Shown: piece after piece, positions 7,967-16,458 of the stretch
Position numbering within the stretch: position 1 is the stretch's first letter
How the letters are laid out: each line of letters begins with the position of its first letter
DNA from: Burkholderiaceae bacterium
GTDB taxonomy: Bacteria > Pseudomonadota > Gammaproteobacteria > Burkholderiales > Burkholderiaceae_C
Direction of reading: 5' to 3'
Length of the DNA: 64,000 bases
Assembly (NCBI GenBank): GCA_017848435.1
Contig: JAFEHU010000056.1
Coordinates: 1 to 64,000, forward strand
Notes under the pieces: generated by a model
The model's input: only the letters and a program-made list of their open reading frames with translations
Databases searched by the model: none
What the model was told of the DNA's origin: nothing
Translations under genes and position numbers: made by a program

Positions 7967-10564
7967 TTAACCAGTTGTGGCGACGCCCTCGGCCCGCTGG
8001 GCGGCGGCACAGCGTTGGGCCAGATGGGCCAGCGCATCTTCCACCTGGTCGACCAGCACCAGGCACAGGTCGCCAGGCTCCAGCCGCGCCAGCGCCTGGT
8101 CGATGGCGGTGAATTCGCCACGGATTTCCACCACGTCGCGCGCGCGCTTGGCGTTCACCAGGCCCTCTCGCATCAATTTGAAGACCTCGCCATCGGCACG
8201 GCCACGCTGGCAGGCGTCTTCGTACAGCACAACGCTGTCGAACGCGTCGCCAAGGATCATGGTCTGGTCGCTGATGTCCTGGTCGCGCCGGTCACCGGCG
8301 CAGCTGATGACAACCATGCGGCGCTTGGCGGGCATCGCATCCACCGCAGACACCAGCGCGCGCATGGCGTCCGGGTTGTGGCCGTAGTCGGCGATCACGG
8401 TGGCGCCGCAGTAGTCCATCACATTGAAGCGGCCGGGCGCGTTGTCGGCGTCGTTCAGAAAACTGGCCAGGCCACTGCGCACCGCGTCCCAGCTCAGGCC
8501 GGCACCCCAGGCGGCAGCCACGGCAGCCATGGCGTTTTCGACCTGAAAACCGATGACGCCATTGCGGGTGATGGGAATGCCGCGCAGCGGAAAGCGCTCG
8601 CGGCGTGCGCCGTCGGCGGCGATCACCGCATCACCGTCCACATACACAGTGCGGTGGCCCTGCGCGCGGTGGGTGGCCATGACCGGGTGGTTGCGGTCGG
8701 CGGCAAAGTAAATCACGCTGCCGGGGCAGCTCGACGCCATGGCCGCCGTGATCGGGTCGGCCGCGTTGAGTACCGCGTAGCCGGTGGGCGCCACGTTTTG
8801 AACAATCACCCGTTTCAGCACGGCCAGATCGTCCACCGTGGTGATGTAGTTGAGACCCAGGTGGTCGCCCACGCCGATGTTGGTGACCACGGCCACCTGG
8901 CAACGGTCAAAGCCCAGGCCTTCGCGCAGGATGCCGCCGCGCGCGGTCTCGAACACCGCCGCATCAACCTCAGGGTGCATCAGCACGTTGCGGGCACTGC
9001 GCGGGCCGCTGCAGTCGCCGCTGTCGGTCTGTTTGCCGTTGACGTAGACGCCATCGGTGTTGGTCATGCCAACGCGCAGGCCGGTGCTGGCCAGCAAATG
9101 GGTGATCAGCCGGGCGGTGGTGGTCTTGCCGTTCGTGCCGGTCACGGCAATCACCGGAATCCGACCATCGTTGCCGGGCGGGAAGATGCTGTTCACGATC
9201 GCCTCGCCCACCAGCCGTCCTTTGCCGAACGAGGGCGACAGGTGCATGCGCAGGCCGGGCGCGGCATTGACCTCGACCACACCACCGTGTTGTTCTTCCA
9301 GTGGCCGCAGCACGCTTTCGCAGACGATGTCCACGCCACACACGTCGAGCCCGATCATCCGCGCCGCAGCCACCGCGCGGGCGGCCACCTCGGGGTGCAC
9401 GTCTTCGGTCACGTCGGTGGCCGAGCCACCGGTGCTGAGGTTGGCGTTGTTGCGCAGCACCACGCGGCACCCTTTTTCGGGCACCGAATCGGGTTGCAAG
9501 CCCTGGGCGTGCAGACGGGCGACGGCGATGTCGTCGAAGCGGATCTTGGTCAGCGAGGTGGCATGGCCATCGCCCCGGCGCGGGTCGCTGTTGACCAACT
9601 GCACCAGTTGCTGCACCGTGTGCTCACCGTCACCGATCACATTGGGCGGGTCGCGGCGCGCGGCAGCCACCAGCTGGTGGCCCACCACCAGCATGCGGTA
9701 GTCGTTGCCGGGCAGAAAGCTTTCCACCATCACCTGGCCGATCTCGGCGGCGGCGCGGTAGGCCACTTCCAGGTGCTCGCGGGTCACGATGTTGACCGTG
9801 ACGCCTTTGCCCTGGTTGCCGTCCTGCGGCTTCACCACCACCGGCAGGCCGACTTCGTTGGCCACGGCCCAGGCGTCGTCCATGTCCGTGACCGGGCGTC
9901 CGCGTGGCACAGGCACACCGGCCGCGTGCAGCAGCTGCTTGGTCAGGTCTTTGTCTTGTGCAATCGCTTCCGACACCGCGCTGGTGGCGTCAATCTCGGC
10001 CGCCTGGATGCGGCGCTGGCGTGAGCCCCAGCCAAACTGGACCAGACTGCCCTGCGTCAGGCGCCGGTAGGGAATGCCACGCGCCACGGCGGCGTAGACA
10101 ATGGCACCGGTGCTGGGGCCGAGGCGCTCGTCTTCGTCCAGTTCGCGCATGCGTTGGATGGCCGCGACCGAGTCGAAGGGCTGGTCTGCCAGTGCGGCGG
10201 CGATCAGTTCGCAGGCCACGTCGAGCGCCATCCGGCCAACGGCTTCTTCGCTGTACTCCACCACCACCTGGTAGATGCCGTCCTCCGAGGTCTCGGCGGT
10301 GCGGCTGAAGGTCACGGGGCAGCCGGCCTGGGCCTGCAAGGCCAGCGTGGCGGCTTCGAGCACATGGGCCAGGGTGACTTGGCTGGTGGGCGATGCCGGG
10401 CGCAAGGCGCCAATGGCCGGGCACAGGGCACGCAAGCGGGTCTCGAAACCAGGCAGGTCGGCCATGGCGCGCTCAGTGGATGCGCAAGACACAACAGCCT
10501 CCATGGCCGTGTGCCGGCTCCAGAGGTTGGGCCCACGCAGGGCGCGGATTCGGGTCACTTCCAT
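7967..10564 (-). CDS. cphA: Cyanophycin synthetase, full-length CphA1 type
   Basis: It polymerises aspartate and arginine into cyanophycin (multi-L-arginyl-poly-L-aspartate) with ATP, making cytoplasmic nitrogen-storage granules. The 865-residue length matches CphA1 (about 870). Three parts are visible: an N-terminal domain (1-~160), an ATP-grasp domain (~195-460, with GLPVVVKPQDGNQGKG at 239-254 and the metal-binding EVNAAPGLRMH near 431-441) that adds Asp, and a Mur-ligase-like domain that adds Arg. The last has an intact P-loop GTNGKTTT at 476-483. The start ATG has only a weak AAGG site. It lies 39 bases after the second synthetase gene, so the two are probably one transcript. Confidence 0.96.
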   Translation of the reverse strand: MEVTRIRALRGPNLWSRHTAMEAVVSCASTERAMADLPGFETRLRALCPAIGALRPASPTSQVTLAHVLEAATLALQAQAGCPVTFSRTAETSEDGIYQVVVEYSEEAVGRMALDVACELIAAALADQPFDSVAAIQRMRELDEDERLGPSTGAIVYAAVARGIPYRRLTQGSLVQFGWGSRQRRIQAAEIDATSAVSEAIAQDKDLTKQLLHAAGVPVPRGRPVTDMDDAWAVANEVGLPVVVKPQDGNQGKGVTVNIVTREHLEVAYRAAAEIGQVMVESFLPGNDYRMLVVGHQLVAAARRDPPNVIGDGEHTVQQLVQLVNSDPRRGDGHATSLTKIRFDDIAVARLHAQGLQPDSVPEKGCRVVLRNNANLSTGGSATDVTEDVHPEVAARAVAAARMIGLDVCGVDIVCESVLRPLEEQHGGVVEVNAAPGLRMHLSPSFGKGRLVGEAIVNSIFPPGNDGRIPVIAVTGTNGKTTTARLITHLLASTGLRVGMTNTDGVYVNGKQTDSGDCSGPRSARNVLMHPEVDAAVFETARGGILREGLGFDRCQVAVVTNIGVGDHLGLNYITTVDDLAVLKRVIVQNVAPTGYAVLNAADPITAAMASSCPGSVIYFAADRNHPVMATHRAQGHRTVYVDGDAVIAADGARRERFPLRGIPITRNGVIGFQVENAMAAVAAAWGAGLSWDAVRSGLASFLNDADNAPGRFNVMDYCGATVIADYGHNPDAMRALVSAVDAMPAKRRMVVISCAGDRRDQDISDQTMILGDAFDSVVLYEDACQRGRADGEVFKLMREGLVNAKRARDVVEIRGEFTAIDQALARLEPGDLCLVLVDQVEDALAHLAQRCAAAQRAEGVATTG

Positions 10565-10603
10565 CGGATGAGCCTTGTGTTGGTGTGGTTGTCGGGAAAA
10601 AGG

Positions 10604-12811
10604 TCAGAGCGCATGGGGCACCGCCGCACGAACGGCCACAGGTGCCGACCAGGCAAAGGTTTCGATGCCCACGGCAATCAGGTCCAGCGAGATGTCCATG
10701 GCCCAGGCGGCGGCCACGGCGGGCATCACCACCGCGAGGCGGGCCGAACCGTCGGGTTCATCGCGCCAGCCGCGCAGCTTGTCGCTGAGGGCCAGCGGCG
10801 TCTCGCTGGTGCCCGTGGCCAGTACCAGCTGGCCATTGCGCCAGCTGACGGTGCGGCCACCGTCGGCCCGGTGGCTGGCCAGCACGGGCAAGGTGCCATC
10901 GGCGGCATAGAGGGTCACGTCGCCATCGCACAAACGGGCCATGTCGGCGATGCGTTCGTCGGCGGCGTTGAGCACGGCGGTGCCGTCGGCCAGCACCACG
11001 TCCACCTGGGTCCGCAGCACTTTGACCAGCTGGTCGGATTCGGCAATGTCGAACTCGGCCAGCGCCTCGGCGCCCAACAGGTCGGTGACGACGCCAACGC
11101 GGCAGCGGTCGTAGGCCAGGCCGTCGCGCAGGATGTGGTCAGCGCAGTTTTCGATCACCGCCGCATGGATGCTGCGGTTCATCATCAAACGGTGCCCACT
11201 GGCCCAACGGGCGTTGTCGCCGTGGTCCACGCAGCGGTTGTCAAGGAACAGGCCATCGCGGCAAGCTAGCCCGACCGAGGTGCCCCCCAGGTGCACCAGC
11301 CAGGCAATCAGCCGGGCAATGGTGTGGGTGCCCTCGGAGCCCGCCACACCGACGATGGGGATACGGCCGTTGTCGGTCTGTGGGAACAGGTGGTCGGCAA
11401 TCGCCTGGCCCACTGGGCGGGGCACGCCTTCGGCGGGCTTCAGGTGCATCAGCAGGCCGGGGCCTGCATTGACCTCGACGATCGCACCGCCCTGCTCTTG
11501 CAGCGGGCGGGAAATGTCCTGCGCGACCATGTCGATGCCGGCAATGTCCAGCCCCACCACCCGTGCGGCCAGCACGGCGGTGGCGGCCACTTCGGCGTGC
11601 ACGTCGTCGGTGCAGTCGATGGCCACGTTGCCATTGCGCTGGACCACCACGACGCGGCCCGTTTCGGGCACCGCGTCGGGCCCCAGACCCTGGCGCTGCA
11701 GTTCGAGCTGAACGGCCGCATCCTTGTGGACCAGGATGGTTTCCAGCGGAAATTCTTCTTCAATGCCACGGCGCGGGTCGGTGTTGACCTGGCTGTCGAT
11801 CAGTTCGGCCACGGTGGACTGGCCGTTACCGGTGATGCTGACCACCTCGCCACGGGCTGCGGCCACCACTTTGTTGCCCACCACCAGCAGGCGGTGCTCT
11901 TCGCCACGGATGAAGCGCTCCACCAGCACCTCGCGCCCCTCCGGGTCGGCCAGGCGCCAGGCGGCTTCGATCTCTTCCTGGCGGCTCAGGTCCAGCGTGA
12001 CGCCACGGCCATGGTTGGCGTTCGACGGTTTGACCACCACCGGCAGCCCAATGTCTTGCGCCAGTTCCCAGGCGTGTTCTGGGCTGGTGGCCACCTGGCC
12101 TTCGGGCACCGGCACACCGCAGGCGGTCAGCAGGGTTTTGGTCAGGTCCTTGTCGCTGGCAATGCCTTCGGCAATGGCGCTGGTGAATTCGCTCTCGGCG
12201 GTCCAGATGCGCCGCTGGCGGGCACCGTGGCCCAACTGGACCAGGTTGCCGTCGTTCAAACGGATGTGCGGAATGCCCCGATCTGTCGCGGCGGTGACAA
12301 TGCAGGCGGTGCTGGGGCCCAGGTAGCAGTCGTCAATCCGTTCACGGAGCGTGGCCACCGCAGGCGCCACGTCATACGGCAGGCTGTTGATGACCGACAT
12401 CAGCAGGCGGTGGCCCAGTTCAAGCGCGGTGCGCGCCACCTGTTCGTCGCGGGCCCGAAACACCATGCGGTAGACGCCATGCCTGGAGGTGCTGCGGGTC
12501 TGGCCAAAGCCGGTGGGCATGCCGGCCAGGTTCAGCAACTCGATGACCACGTGCTCCAGGATGTGGCCCGCCCAGGTGCCGCCATGTAGCCTCTGCAGGA
12601 AGCCCCCCACCTCACCCACACCACAATGGTGCTCGGCCAGACCCGGCAGCAGGGCCACCAGCCGGTCGGTGAAGCCGGGCATTTTGTCGGACGGCAGTTC
12701 TTCGAGTTCGCCCAGATCGAGCCAGACCTCCAGCACAGGGCGGTACGTCCAGATGTTGGGACCGCGCAGATAATTGATGCGCAACAGCGCGATGTCTTTG
12801 ATGTGGCTCAT
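10604..12811 (-). CDS. Second cyanophycin synthetase-like protein with degenerate Mur-ligase P-loop (CphA2/CphA' type)
   Basis: A 735-residue paralogue, about 130 residues shorter than its neighbour. The N-terminal domain (RINYLRGPNIWTYRP) and ATP-grasp domain look intact (GLPVVVKPSNANHGRG at 255-270; EVNAGPGLLMH near 446-456). The Mur-ligase P-loop position reads GSEGTHTI at 491-498, lacking the invariant Lys, and the C-terminal ligase domain is truncated. In the CphA2 family such proteins retain only the ATP-grasp activity and polymerise beta-Asp-Arg dipeptides, so a similar recycling role is likely but inferred. The start MSHIKDIALLRINYLRGP aligns with CphA1; an upstream ATG at 12895 adds an unrelated leader. 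It is the first gene of the leftward unit, divergent from the ABC exporter. Confidence 0.92.
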   Translation of the reverse strand: MSHIKDIALLRINYLRGPNIWTYRPVLEVWLDLGELEELPSDKMPGFTDRLVALLPGLAEHHCGVGEVGGFLQRLHGGTWAGHILEHVVIELLNLAGMPTGFGQTRSTSRHGVYRMVFRARDEQVARTALELGHRLLMSVINSLPYDVAPAVATLRERIDDCYLGPSTACIVTAATDRGIPHIRLNDGNLVQLGHGARQRRIWTAESEFTSAIAEGIASDKDLTKTLLTACGVPVPEGQVATSPEHAWELAQDIGLPVVVKPSNANHGRGVTLDLSRQEEIEAAWRLADPEGREVLVERFIRGEEHRLLVVGNKVVAAARGEVVSITGNGQSTVAELIDSQVNTDPRRGIEEEFPLETILVHKDAAVQLELQRQGLGPDAVPETGRVVVVQRNGNVAIDCTDDVHAEVAATAVLAARVVGLDIAGIDMVAQDISRPLQEQGGAIVEVNAGPGLLMHLKPAEGVPRPVGQAIADHLFPQTDNGRIPIVGVAGSEGTHTIARLIAWLVHLGGTSVGLACRDGLFLDNRCVDHGDNARWASGHRLMMNRSIHAAVIENCADHILRDGLAYDRCRVGVVTDLLGAEALAEFDIAESDQLVKVLRTQVDVVLADGTAVLNAADERIADMARLCDGDVTLYAADGTLPVLASHRADGGRTVSWRNGQLVLATGTSETPLALSDKLRGWRDEPDGSARLAVVMPAVAAAWAMDISLDLIAVGIETFAWSAPVAVRAAVPHAL

Positions 12812-13052
12812 GGGCTCTGCGTGAAATGCGGAATGGGGGAAAGGGCCAAAAGACCGGCCTGTGGCGCTGATTTTAGGTTCAGCCACCCGTTGCATGGATA
12901 AAAATAGCCGCTGCAGGTCGGCACAGGCGGTGGCTCATGCGTTGCATACAGGGCCGGGCTGTATGGTCGTTCCCAAGACCGCCGCCGCGTGGCCCTCGCC
13001 CAGATTCAAAATGCAACAAATGCAACACCCTCAAGTCACCGAAAAAAACAAG

Positions 13053-15326
13053 ATGCCAGAGCCTGCCGCAGCTGGTCTGCAGGCCGTGCTCACTGACCAT
13101 GAGAACGTGTTAGCCGAGCTGGTGGTTGACCTTGACCCTACACTGCGTTTCGCCCAGCAGACGCTGGTGCTGACCTCCCACCGCTTTCTGGCTTCCGGCA
13201 ACGGCAGTGCGTCGTGGAACGCCTGGACGCTCCAGCCCGGCCTGACGCTGCACTACACCGACCACGCCGGCATTGGCACGCTGGAACTGCACGACACCAC
13301 CGCCTGTGTGGGCCGCTGGCGCTTCACGCTGGCTTTGAGCCTGCCGGCCCTGCGCCTGTTGAAGCAGTTTGAAGAGCAGTCTGAGGCCTTGCGGTCCAAT
13401 GCCGTGCCAGCAGACAGCACGGCGCTCGCAGAGCCGGAAGAGAGCGACGAGCCTGGCCTGTTCACGCAGGAGAAACACGAGCCACCGTCCACCTGGGTGC
13501 TGCTGCGGCTGTGGCGCTTTGCACAGCCCTACAAAAAACAGCTGGCCATGGGCTTTGCACTGACGATGACGTCCACCGCCGCCACGCTGATTCCGCCTTA
13601 CCTCACCATCCCGCTGATGGACGACGTGCTGATCCCGTTCCAGAACGGCCAGCAAATTCCGCCCGGGCTGGTGGCCATGCTGCTGGCGGGCCTGTTTGGC
13701 GCCGCACTCACCGCCTGGGGGCTGGGCTGGGCCCGCACCTACCTGCTGTCGCTCGTCTCGGAGCGCATCGCGGCCGACCTGCGCACCGCCGCGTTCGACC
13801 ACCTGCTGCAGCTGTCGCTGGACTACTTTGGCGGCAAACGCACCGGCGACCTGATCGCGCGCATCGGGTCGGAAACCGACCGCATCTCGGTCTTTCTCTC
13901 GCTGCACGCGCTCGACTTCGCCACCGACGTGGTGATGATCGTGATGACCTCGGTCATTCTGTTCTCCATCAACCCCTGGCTGGCGCTGATCACGCTGGTG
14001 CCGCTGCCGTTCATTGCCTGGATGATCCACGTCGTGCGCGACCGGCTGCGCACCGGTTTTGAGAAGATCGACCGCGTCTGGGGCGAAGTCACCAACGTGC
14101 TGGCCGACACCATTCCCGGCGTCCGCGTGGTCAAGGCCTTTGCCCAGGAAAAACGCGAGTCCAAGCGCTTCCACGAAGCCAACAAACACAACCTGGCCGT
14201 GAACGACCGGCTGAACAAGACCTGGTCGCTGTTCTCGCCCACCGTGTCGCTGCTGACCGACATGGGCCTGTTGGTGGTGTGGGCGTTTGGCATCTGGCTG
14301 GTCAGCCACAGCCAGATCACCGTGGGTGTGCTGACCGCCTTCCTAGCCTACATCGGGCGTTTCTACACCCGGCTCGACTCGATGAGCCGCATAGTTTCCG
14401 TCACGCAGAAGGCTGCCGCCGGCGCCAAGCGCATCTTTGACATCCTGGACCACGTCTCCAACGTGCCCGAGCCAGCGCAGCCGGTCGAGCCGGCGTCGCT
14501 GAAGGGCCGCATCGAGATGAACAACCTCGGTTTCCGGTATGGCAACCGGGCGGTGATCCGTGGCCTGAACCTGGCCATCGAGCCCGGCGAGATGATCGGC
14601 CTGGTGGGCCACAGCGGCTCCGGCAAAAGCACACTGGTCAACCTGATCTGCCGCTTCTACGACGTCACCGACGGCAGCATCCGCGTTGATGGCACCGACA
14701 TCCGCCGCTTTGGCGTAGCCAGCTACCGCCGCCATGTGGGCCTGGTGCTGCAGGAGCCCTTCCTCTTCTTTGGCACCGTGGCCGAAAACATCGCCTACGG
14801 CAAGCCCGACGCCACGCGCGAAGAGATCGTGGCCGCCGCCCGTGCAGCGCACGCGCACGAGTTCATCTTGCGCCTGCCGCTGGGCTACGACTCGCTGGTG
14901 GGCGAACGCGGCCAGGGCCTGAGCGGCGGCGAACGCCAGCGCATCAGCATCGCCCGCGCACTGCTGATCGACCCGCGCATCCTCATCCTGGACGAAGCCA
15001 CCTCGTCGGTGGACACCGAGACCGAAAAAGAAATCCAGAAGGCGCTCGACAACCTCGTCCAGGGCCGCACCACCATCGCCATCGCCCACCGCCTGTCCAC
15101 CCTGCGCAAGGCCGACCGGTTGGTGGTGATGGACCGCGGCCAGGTTGTTGAGGTCGGCCCGCACGACGAGCTGATGGCACGCAAAGGCGCCTACTTCCGC
15201 CTCTACGACGCCCAGGCGCGCAAGGCGGAAGCCGACGCCGCCCTGGACGCCCCCCTCGACAACGGCCTGGCCCTGCCAGCCCAGCCCGCCGCCGTGCCGG
15301 CCACCACCGGAGCGCACCTCGGATGA
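13053..15326 (+). CDS. ABC exporter with extra N-terminal domain, cyanophycin-locus type
   Basis: A 757-residue half-exporter (membrane and ATPase domains fused; works as a dimer). Residues ~10-115 form a non-membrane domain (LVVDLDPTLRFAQQTLVLTSHRFLA...WTLQPGLTLHYTDHAG), beta-rich and PH-like in pattern. The six-helix type-1 ABC transmembrane domain covers about 150-460. The nucleotide-binding domain has Walker A GHSGSGKST near 518, signature LSGGE near 622, and Walker B ILILDEATSSVD near 644. Start is uncertain: in-frame ATGs at 13011 and 13020 are equally lacking in ribosome sites. Homologues beside cphA genes carry the label cyanophycin metabolism-associated ABC transporter, as I recall; the substrate is unknown. 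It overlaps the DUF1854 gene by ATGA and is divergent from cphA2. Confidence 0.9.
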   Translation: MPEPAAAGLQAVLTDHENVLAELVVDLDPTLRFAQQTLVLTSHRFLASGNGSASWNAWTLQPGLTLHYTDHAGIGTLELHDTTACVGRWRFTLALSLPALRLLKQFEEQSEALRSNAVPADSTALAEPEESDEPGLFTQEKHEPPSTWVLLRLWRFAQPYKKQLAMGFALTMTSTAATLIPPYLTIPLMDDVLIPFQNGQQIPPGLVAMLLAGLFGAALTAWGLGWARTYLLSLVSERIAADLRTAAFDHLLQLSLDYFGGKRTGDLIARIGSETDRISVFLSLHALDFATDVVMIVMTSVILFSINPWLALITLVPLPFIAWMIHVVRDRLRTGFEKIDRVWGEVTNVLADTIPGVRVVKAFAQEKRESKRFHEANKHNLAVNDRLNKTWSLFSPTVSLLTDMGLLVVWAFGIWLVSHSQITVGVLTAFLAYIGRFYTRLDSMSRIVSVTQKAAAGAKRIFDILDHVSNVPEPAQPVEPASLKGRIEMNNLGFRYGNRAVIRGLNLAIEPGEMIGLVGHSGSGKSTLVNLICRFYDVTDGSIRVDGTDIRRFGVASYRRHVGLVLQEPFLFFGTVAENIAYGKPDATREEIVAAARAAHAHEFILRLPLGYDSLVGERGQGLSGGERQRISIARALLIDPRILILDEATSSVDTETEKEIQKALDNLVQGRTTIAIAHRLSTLRKADRLVVMDRGQVVEVGPHDELMARKGAYFRLYDAQARKAEADAALDAPLDNGLALPAQPAAVPATTGAHLG

Positions 15327-15793
15327 CCGCCCCAGAATTTCAACTCGACCGCAACCCCTTCGGCCGTCTGGTCCTGACCACCGCCGATGGCCACGCCCAC
15401 AACGGCGTGACGCCAGTGCGCGCCTTCCCCGTGGGTGCGCCCAAGCTGGGCCTGTCGCTCATCAGCGCAGACGGCCACGAGGTGCTGTGGGTACCGAATC
15501 TGGATGAGCTGCCAGAGGCGACCCGCCAGCTGCTGGAAGAAGAACTCGCCACCCGCGACTTTGCGCCCCAGATTCTGCAGCTGCGCAGCGTGTCCACCTA
15601 CTCCACGCCCAGTACCTGGGACGTCAAAACCGACCGCGGCGACACGCGGCTGGTGCTCAAGGGGGAAGAAGACATCCGCCGCCTGGGGGGCGGTGCTTTG
15701 CTGATTGCCAGTGGTGAGGGCGTGCTGTTCCGCATTGCCGACATGCACGCGCTTGACCGCCCCTCGCGCCGCCTGCTGGAACGCTTTCTTTGA
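15323..15793 (+). CDS. DUF1854 family protein, cyanophycin-locus type
   Basis: A 156-residue soluble protein with no signal peptide or membrane segment. Recognisable DUF1854 features are FQLDRNPFGRLVL near the N-terminus, VTPVRAFPVGAP, the DGHEVLWVPNLDELP segment, and the C-terminal half VKTDRGDTRLVLKGEEDIRRLGGG...LLIASGEGVLFRIADMHALDR. The ATG overlaps the exporter stop (ATGA), so the two are translationally coupled and probably partner in one complex. The family has no established biochemical function; the association with cyanophycin synthetase genes is known from gene neighbourhoods and is repeated here. Confidence 0.9.
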   Translation: MTAPEFQLDRNPFGRLVLTTADGHAHNGVTPVRAFPVGAPKLGLSLISADGHEVLWVPNLDELPEATRQLLEEELATRDFAPQILQLRSVSTYSTPSTWDVKTDRGDTRLVLKGEEDIRRLGGGALLIASGEGVLFRIADMHALDRPSRRLLERFL

Positions 15794-15831
15794 CCGCGCC
15801 TGGGCTGGGTCAGGCCACACAAGCGCCGCGA

Positions 15832-15917
15832 TTTGCTATTGAATAAATAGCAAACTTTCCAGATTTCACTGGGGCCCATGGCACAAAATGCTTGAAAACA
15901 GCGCTCAAAGGCGCTGT
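15832..15917. repeat. GCTAT...ATAGC dispersed hairpin, copy B, with a second hairpin
   Basis: The most complete copy: a 9-bp inverted repeat TTTGCTATT/AAATAGCAAA around GAAT (15832-15854), then 43 bases later ACAGCGC/GCGCTGT (15898-15904 and 15911-15917). The pair sits in the 308-base gap between the DUF1854 gene and the small secreted protein gene. Apart from it I see nothing in that gap except a weak AT-poor stretch that must hold the promoter of the next gene. No T-run follows the second stem. Confidence 0.55.
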
Positions 15918-16101
15918 CTGGCATTGCTGAGGGGCCTTGGAGGCCATGCGCGCTTACTTTTTGTGACCTGCCCTGTCCTACACCACCCGCAGCGCTGTGC
16001 CGACACCATGTTTGAGCTCCGGTCGGTACAGTGAAATCAGTCGGCAATGAGGCCGGCCATTCACCGAAACCACTGCCTTCCAAGGCATTCAAGGAGCTTC
16101 T

Positions 16102-16356
16102 ATGAACACGTCCAAAATCCTGACCACGACCGTCGCCGCCGCTGCCCTCGTCGGCGCCATCAGCATGGCCTACGCACAACGGCCCGACGCGTCGCTGAAC
16201 CCGCAAGGCACCGACACTGCCGTGACGACCCAAAACCAAAGCGGTGGCGTGCCGGCACCCGCCACGCTTGACAACAGCGCACAGACACCCGCCCCCATGG
16301 GCGCGGACACCACCAGCTTCCAGGGCGAGCGTCCTGCACAGGCTGACCGCAACTAA
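16102..16356 (+). CDS. Small exported protein of unknown function
   Basis: An 84-residue protein with a clear Sec signal (MNTSKILTTTVAAAALVGAISMAYAQ, cleavage likely after AYA). The mature part is about 58 residues, rich in Thr, Asn, Gln, Ala and Pro and apparently unstructured, ending QADRN. An AAGGAG ribosome site is well placed. A very strong hairpin follows, so it is probably transcribed alone. I do not recognise a family. Its neighbours on the right are two exported YkuD-like proteins, so a cell-envelope role is possible but unsupported. Confidence 0.75.
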   Translation: MNTSKILTTTVAAAALVGAISMAYAQRPDASLNPQGTDTAVTTQNQSGGVPAPATLDNSAQTPAPMGADTTSFQGERPAQADRN

Positions 16357-16369
16357 GCGCTGACGGCCA

Positions 16370-16414
16370 AAACCCATTCAGGCCCACCGACCACCGGTGG
16401 GCCTGAATGGGTTT
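16370..16414 (+). terminator. Strong hairpin after the small exported protein gene
   Basis: A perfect 19-bp stem (arms 16370-16388 and 16396-16414) encloses a 7-base loop, 13 bases after the stop codon. The right arm ends in GGGTTT with only three T, so it is either a rho-independent terminator with a short tail or an RNA-stability/processing hairpin. Confidence 0.65.
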
Positions 16415-16458
16415 GGCACGTGCTGCCCCCTTCTGACCGCTGGCTTCGGGATTCACCG

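Noticed and set aside
7955..10024. A 689-codon open frame antisense to cphA1
   Set aside because: Composition is typical of shadow frames and the opposite strand encodes a complete, motif-bearing enzyme.
10604..12811. CphA2-like gene as a pseudogene
   Set aside because: Despite the lost P-loop Lys and shorter C-terminus, the frame is uninterrupted and the ATP-grasp motifs are intact, as in known CphA2 proteins.
15898..15917. Rho-independent terminator after the DUF1854 gene
   Set aside because: The 7-bp stem has no T-run and is over 100 bases from the stop; it fits better as the second stem of the dispersed repeat.
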